This document shows positions 59,413-64,000 of a stretch of DNA of 64,000 nucleotides, piece after piece. The number at the start of each line of letters is the position of its first letter. Positions within the stretch are counted from its first letter, which is position 1. A program made the position numbers and the translations under genes. Source of the DNA: Clitoria ternatea (taxonomy: Eukaryota > Streptophyta > Magnoliopsida > Fabales > Fabaceae); assembly GCA_037962975.1 (NCBI GenBank), contig CM075673.1, positions 163,514,667 through 163,578,666 on the forward strand, read 5' to 3'. The notes under the pieces are model-generated. The model made no database searches and was not told where the DNA came from. It saw nothing but the letters and a program-made list of their open reading frames with translations.

Positions 59413-59710
59413 AGACCCAAAAATGATCCTCTTGAGACTAATGAAATCACAATCCTATTTTACGACCTCAACTACCCGGTCGATTGTGCTGACAAAGAAG
59501 GTAGGAAAGCTTGTGAGTCACCACACAAGTTAACCAGATTGTTAGAACAAGAGGTTAAGGAATACCCCTGAGTCAAGAATGACTGAAGGAATCACGGGGC
59601 AATATATCAGAAGACATTAGTAATATTGTTTCAGGGCGTGGAAATAATCTATGTGAATGATAACATTGCCAAGTCCCAAATTGGACAAGTGGTAGGCCAG
59701 TCAACTAAGA
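59413..59710 (+). pseudogene. vestige of the pre-RT region and RT active site
   Basis: One frame reads ACESPHKLTRLLEQEVKEYP (about 59510-59570), like the acidic LLEQEE segment just upstream of RT in Ogre polyproteins. A little later IYQKTLVILFQ and IIYVNDNIAKSQ (59602-59685) match the conserved TYQRAM...LF and VYVDDMIAKS blocks; the catalytic YVDD is YVND at 59650-59661. The roughly 150 codons that normally lie between these blocks are deleted, and everything after is lost. It therefore cannot encode an enzyme. Confidence 0.65.
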
Positions 59711-61118
59711 AAACCACAACAGTTACCAGCATAAATAGGGGAAAATTGCTAATGCCTTAAATGCAGATACAGTCAAGGGAGACTTGGCCAAAAATTCAAA
59801 AAAAAAATGAAAAATGAAAAAATGAAAAGTAGAAGTCAAGCTTGAAGTCCAATGCACATACCAAGCAGGGAAAGCTGGTTACGTCCAGATCCGCGAGCAA
59901 GCTGTCATTTTCTGTATTAGGGGAATAAATGTCACTAGACCAAAAACTTGTATTCTTATCATCATCAACACCTCAAAAGGTACGCTATTCCTCATGCTCA
60001 TGTAACCAAGGAAATAGTCTATCAGATTGAGTTATTGCATCATCAAGGGCATAAAAAACAAAAAAAAAGGGTGGCAAACAAAAAAATGAAAAAAAATGAA
60101 AAATCCAAAAAATGAAATCAAAAAAAAAGAAAAGAAAAAAGAAAAAAAGGGCCAAAATGATGACTCAGAGTAATTCTCTCATTGATGCCAAAAGACTCAC
60201 CAATATTTCCTTGGGTACATGGCATAGGAGTAGAGTCTCCTATTTGAGATGACATCAGTTCCCCAAAGGATCTCAACTAAATTTGAAAAAGGTTAGGCAG
60301 ACTCAGCTGGAGTGTGATCAGTTTCAACCCTTTACTGTAAAGGATGCAGCCAAAAAAAAAACAAGAACACTTTATAAAGAAAATGAAAAGCTCGCTAGGC
60401 TGAAAACCTGAAAAGGCGGCCTAGGCAAAAGTTAGAGCAACCCGGTGAGTCGAAAACCTGAAAAGGTGGCTCAGGTAAAAATTAGGGTCAAGATTTTGGC
60501 AGAGTAAGTAAAATTTCCAATGCAAAACGCGTAAACTGGGGGCATGTGGAACATGGTCGAACTACCTTCTCAAAGGCAGAGTTGAACGATGTACTTGAGG
60601 TCGTGACGCAGGATTAAGGTTCTCACTAGTCTCAGGAATTCACTGGAGGATCCTTGAACTTTCCTGGCCTTGACCTGTCCTATGTAACTTCATTTCATCC
60701 CATCTGTTTTCCCTATTGTCCATTGTTTGACATACATGAATAAAGTTTATCCTTTTTCGATACGTGTTATGAATTGCATTAATCTGATAAAACATTGTGT
60801 TTTTATAAAAAATAAAATAAAAGAATGGTGAACATTTAAAGTCGTAAGGGACAAGACGCTCCCACTACTTGACCTCGACAATCATCACAAAGACTCAGCT
60901 AGGCATGCGCTTCAAAGCTATGATCGCCTCTTGCATTCTCCTTTGTCCATGAGTTGTCCTAAGGGTCGCGGTTTCACAGGACCTACCCAGTTTTTGAACT
61001 TATCTTTGCACTACTTACCATTTTTTATAGTTATCTCACAGACAGTCATGTCAGGCATTAACACCTCAATTAAGTCCTTCAAGTCCCCTCCTCGAATCGC
61101 CTCAGAACTCCTTCCCTA
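59711..61118 (+). other. Ogre-like 3' internal region
   Basis: No gene. It contains A-rich runs of AAAATGAAAA type (59797-59830, 60050-60150) and the paired motif GCTGAAAACCTGAAAAGGCG / GTCGAAAACCTGAAAAGGTG (about 60400-60475), which I recall from the 3' part of legume Ogre elements. AATAAAGTTTATCC near 60740 resembles a poly(A) signal. Confidence 0.5.
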
Positions 61119-62340
61119 AATCGCTAAAGTTGGCACCTTTTAGTGTTTTCTTCTTCCATCGCCTAAGCAGACATCTTTAAAATCTCTCGCTCAACTCCAA
61201 AGTCAGCATCTCTCAAATTCTCATCCCCCTAGTGGAACCTTCCTCGCCAAAGTTGGCACTTCTCGGAACTCCATCCTTAGGTCGCCAAAGTTGGCACTTC
61301 TCAAAGTCTCCTCTTCAATCTCCAAAGCAAACACCGTTCTAAGCCTCTTTCGCCAAAGTTGGCAATCTTCAAAGTCTCCCACTCAACTCCAAAATCAGCA
61401 CCTCTCAAATTCTCATCCCCAGTGAAATCAATCGCCAAAGCTGGCACTTATCAAGATCTCTTCCCCAATGAATCCCAAACTTTCCATTCTCAATCAAGAG
61501 ACAGTACCCGAATCACTAAATTCTTCCCCAGTAGAACTACACTTCCCAGACAAATTAAATTGGGGCATCACCCTAGATTCCCCCAAAGCCCTTTAGATCA
61601 TGTCAAACTGGGGCATCTCCCCCAGGATGTTATTTTTTGTCAACCCAAGAGCAATACCCCACGCTCCCGGGAAGTTTAAGCCGGGACATCACTCGGGTCT
61701 CTCTCTGTCAAAAGGGAACGTACCCCAAGCTTCTTCAACCGCCCTAACTGGGGCATCACCCCATATCCTTCTCCCAGCCTTGAGGTGGTACCCCTAAATC
61801 TTCTAATCTTTCCAAAACTGAGGTATCACCCCAAATCTTTCCTCCGTTCGAGGGGCAGTATCCCTAGCTCTTTCAGCTAGATTTTCCCCTATTTCTCTTC
61901 CTACCAATCAAGGAGCAGTTCCCTGAATCATCCAAGACAGCTTGAACTAGATCATCCCCAGATTTCTTTCCTTTAGTAAGCCCACCATACATCCCCAGTG
62001 GACCCCAGATTTTTCCTTCCAGTCAAGAAGCAGTTCCCTGAGATCCTTTCAATCTTCCTAACTGGGGCATCTCCCCCAGATTTCTTCTATTTTAGTCAAG
62101 GGGCAATTCCCCAAGATTCCTTCAAATCATCTCCAACTGGGGCACCCCAGGTTCACCCTCTTTCAGTCAAAGAGTAATTCCCCAAGAACCTTCAGTCATG
62201 TCAAACTGGGGCATCACCCCGAGCCTTTAAGTCCAGTAAGTTAATTTGGACGAGACGTCCTGTTAACTCCCCCAACCTTCACATTTCCTACCAACAGTGA
62301 GTTAATTTGGACGAGACGTCCTGTTAGCTCCCCCAATCTC
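61119..62340 (+). repeat. serial modular repeats of the Ogre-like 3' region
   Basis: Three module types occur. TCGCCAAAGTTGGCACTT and variants recur near 61119, 61247, 61288, 61346 and 61430. AACTGGGGCATCACCCCAGA and CTCCCCCAGAT variants recur from 61560 to 62225, alternating with GTCAAGGGGCAGTTCCC. A block AGTGAGTTAATTTGGACGAG (near 62235 and 62299) is duplicated and carries GGACGAGACGTCC. The frames across are repeat artefacts. Confidence 0.65.
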
Positions 62341-62387
62341 TGTATTTTCTGTTGACCGAGGGTCAACCCCACCCTTTACCTTCTTGT

Positions 62388-63560
62388 CGCCGATCAAATG
62401 GCACCTTTTACCTTTCCAGCTGCCTATCAAGGCATCCTTTACTTTCCAGCCGCCTATCAAGGCATCCTTTATTTTCCAGCCGCCTATCAAGGCATCCTTT
62501 ACTTTCCAGCCGCCGATCAAATGGCACCTTTTACCTTTCCAGCTGCCTATCAAGGCATCCTTTACTTTCCAGCCGCCTATCAAGGCATCCTTTATTTTCC
62601 AGCCGCCTATCAAGGCATCCTTTACTTTCCAGCCGCCTATCAAGGCATCCTTTACTTTCCAGCCGCCTATCAAGGCATCCTTTACTTTCCAGCCGCCTAT
62701 CAAGGCATCCTTTATTTTCCAGCCGCCTATCAAGGCATCCTTTACTTTCCAGCCGCCTATCAAGGCATCCTTTACTTTCCAGCCGCCTATCAAGGCATCC
62801 TTTACTTTCCAGCCGCCTATCAAGGCATCCTTTATTTTCCAGCCGCCTATCAAGGCATCCTTTACTTTCCAGCCGCCTATCAAGGCATCCTTTATTTTCC
62901 AGCCGCCTATCAAGGCATCCTTTACTTTCCAGCCGCCTATCAAGGCATCCTTTACTTTCCAGCCGCCTATCAAGGCATCCTTTATTTTCCAGCCACCTAT
63001 CAAGGCATCCTTTACTTTCCAGCCACCTATCAAGGCATCCTTTACTTTCCAGCTGCCTATCAAGGCATCCTTTACTTTCCAGCCGCCTATCAAGGCATCC
63101 TTTATTTTCCAGCCACCTATCAAGGCGTCCTTTTCCAGCCGCCTATCAAGGCATCCTTTACTTTCCAGCCGCCTATCAAGGCATCCTTTATTTTCCAGCC
63201 GCCTATCAAGGCATCCTTTATTTTCCAGCCGCCTATCAAGGCATCCTTTATTTTCCAGCCGCCTATCAAGGCATCCTTTATTTTCCAGCCGCCTATCAAG
63301 GCATCCTTTTCCAGCCGCCTATCAAGGCATCCTTTTCCAGCCGCCTATCAAGGCATCCTTTTCCAGCCGCCTATCAAGGCATCCTTTATTTTCCAGCCGC
63401 CTATCAAGGCATCCTTTATTTTCCAGTCGCCTATCAAGGCGTCCTTTTCCAGCCGCCTATCAAGGCATCCTTTACTTTCCAGCCGCCTATCAAGGCATCC
63501 TTTATTTTCCAGTCGCCTATCAAGGCGTCCTTTACTTTCCGTTCACCTATGCAGGCACCC
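62388..63560 (+). repeat. 30-bp tandem array, about 38 units
   Basis: The unit is CCGCCTATCAAGGCATCC then TTTACTTTCCAG (30 bp). I count about 38 units, of which several after 63121 are 26 bp because four bases are missing (CCTTTTCCAG). A variant opening CGCCGATCAAATGGCACC stands at about 62391 and again at 62512, a higher-order duplication of about 121 bp. Because 30 is a multiple of three and the unit has no stop in most frames, very long open frames cross it on both strands (repeating AAYQGILYFP, PPIKASFTFQ, SRLSRHPLLS, or on minus IGGWKVKDAL). None has a start context or domain, so I do not call them genes. Arrays here match the hypervariable 3' untranslated region known in Tat/Ogre elements. 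Confidence 0.92.
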
Positions 63561-63895
63561 TTTACCTTCTAGTCTACCAGGGGTCAATCCCGATCTTCCC
63601 ACTGAAAGAATTTTTCCCGGTCAATCCAGAGTTCAAAAAAAAAAAACAAAAACAAAAACAAAAACAAAACAAAAAAAAAACAAAGAAAAAAGAGAGGAGA
63701 AAAGAAGAGAAACAGAAGTAGAGAATGCTCGTTTTTTTTAAGAAAAAGGTCACACTAACTCGCGATCAGTTGCCATACCGATCAAGAGGTCCCACTTGGC
63801 CCCCTACATCGGTGTTCATATCTTTACTTCCTTTTCACTTCAAAAACACAGAAGCTTCGTGTCTCTTTTGTGAAAAAGAAGTAAAGAGGGGCATC
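63561..63895 (+). other. A-rich tract and polypurine tract before the 3' LTR
   Basis: AAAAACAAAAACAAAAAC-type sequence (63634-63690) leads to GAGAGGAGAAAAGAAGAGAA. Just before the LTR, AAGAAGTAAAGAGGGGCATC (63876-63895) is the likely polypurine tract. Confidence 0.6.
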
Positions 63896-64000
63896 TGTGA
63901 ACACCTCTTTTTGTCCGGCCAATTGGTACAGTTCCATCCTTTGAGCACTCTTTTATGCGCATGGTTCATTTGAAAATTCATAACTCCTTCATACGATCTT
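63896..64000 (+). repeat. start of the 3' LTR of the Ogre-like element (cut by window end)
   Basis: TGTGAACACCTCTTTTTGTC onward is identical to the first 105 bases of the 5' LTR at 53732. The rest lies outside the window. Confidence 0.9.

Larger units (their letters stand above)
53732..64000 (+). mobile_element. Ogre-like (Tat lineage) retrotransposon, gag-only, continues beyond the window
   Basis: The left LTR (53732-55907) begins TGTGAACACCTC and ends TTGCGACA. Two bases later comes TGGCGACTCCACTGGGGAC, the primer site typical of Ogre-type elements. The internal part holds a gag-like gene, a short vestige of the region before RT and of the RT active site, then about 4 kb of modular repeats ending in a 30-bp array. 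The same LTR start reappears at 63896, preceded by a purine tract. The first 105 bases of both LTRs are identical, so the insertion looks young. Protease, RNase H and integrase are missing, so movement would need proteins from a related autonomous element. Confidence 0.85.

Noticed and set aside
62302..63741. Four open frames of 273-447 codons across the 30-bp array
   Set aside because: They exist only because the repeat length is a multiple of three and the unit lacks stops. There is no domain, no start context, and several frames on both strands are equally open.
1..64000. tRNA genes, CRISPR arrays or bacterial-type operons
   Set aside because: No cloverleaf with a proper T-arm was recognised by eye, and the window is plainly plant nuclear DNA. 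A tRNAscan run would be decisive for tRNAs.

Overview
The window looks like nuclear DNA from a flowering plant, most likely a legume. Supporting signs are AT-rich intergenic DNA, a bHLH gene with eight coding exons and GT-AG introns, and a dense load of legume-type transposable elements (Tat and Ogre-like Ty3/gypsy elements, very large chromovirus-type LTRs, CACTA, hAT-type MITEs, a LINE fossil). There is one convincing host gene. Everything else I can recognise is mobile DNA or simple repeats. All identifications are by eye; no database search was possible.

Layout. 1-4.8 kb: AT-rich DNA with a small fold-back element. 4782-9145: a giant solo LTR with a perfect 5-bp target duplication, its own TATA box and an array of covarying mini-hairpins. 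9.1-16.7 kb: decayed retroelement fragments, a roughly 165-bp AT-rich tandem repeat, and two hAT-type MITEs with near-perfect 8-bp target duplications (12730-13165 and 15882-16647). 16.7-22.1 kb: AT-rich DNA with microsatellites. 22453-25290 (minus): a 547-aa group XII bHLH transcription factor whose last intron is in frame and stop-free. 26.6-29.3 kb: a decayed CACTA element (minus). 30.5-31.5 kb: a LINE reverse-transcriptase remnant.

34.0-53.0 kb is a nest. An old minus-sense LTR of about 3.4 kb (34043 to about 53009), whose terminal segment resembles 5S rRNA including the internal promoter, is interrupted by two insertions. One is a complete Tat-lineage Ty3/gypsy element (35896-47630, target duplication ATAAT). 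The other is a second solo LTR (48647-52418, minus sense). The Tat element carries gag-PR-RT-RH-aRH-INT on plus and, downstream on minus, a separate spliced gene with its own TATA box and a Transposase_28-like domain. Its coding regions are broken by stops and frameshifts.

53732-64000 is the left part of a young Ogre-like element. It keeps a gag-like gene, has only a relic of reverse transcriptase, and has a long modular 3' region ending in about 38 copies of a 30-bp repeat. Its right LTR begins at 63896 and runs off the window.

The transposons share one decay pattern: most premature stops are TAG where the family has glutamine, and the two Tat LTRs differ (by eye) only by transitions plus one indel. 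This fits deamination of methylated cytosines in silenced DNA.
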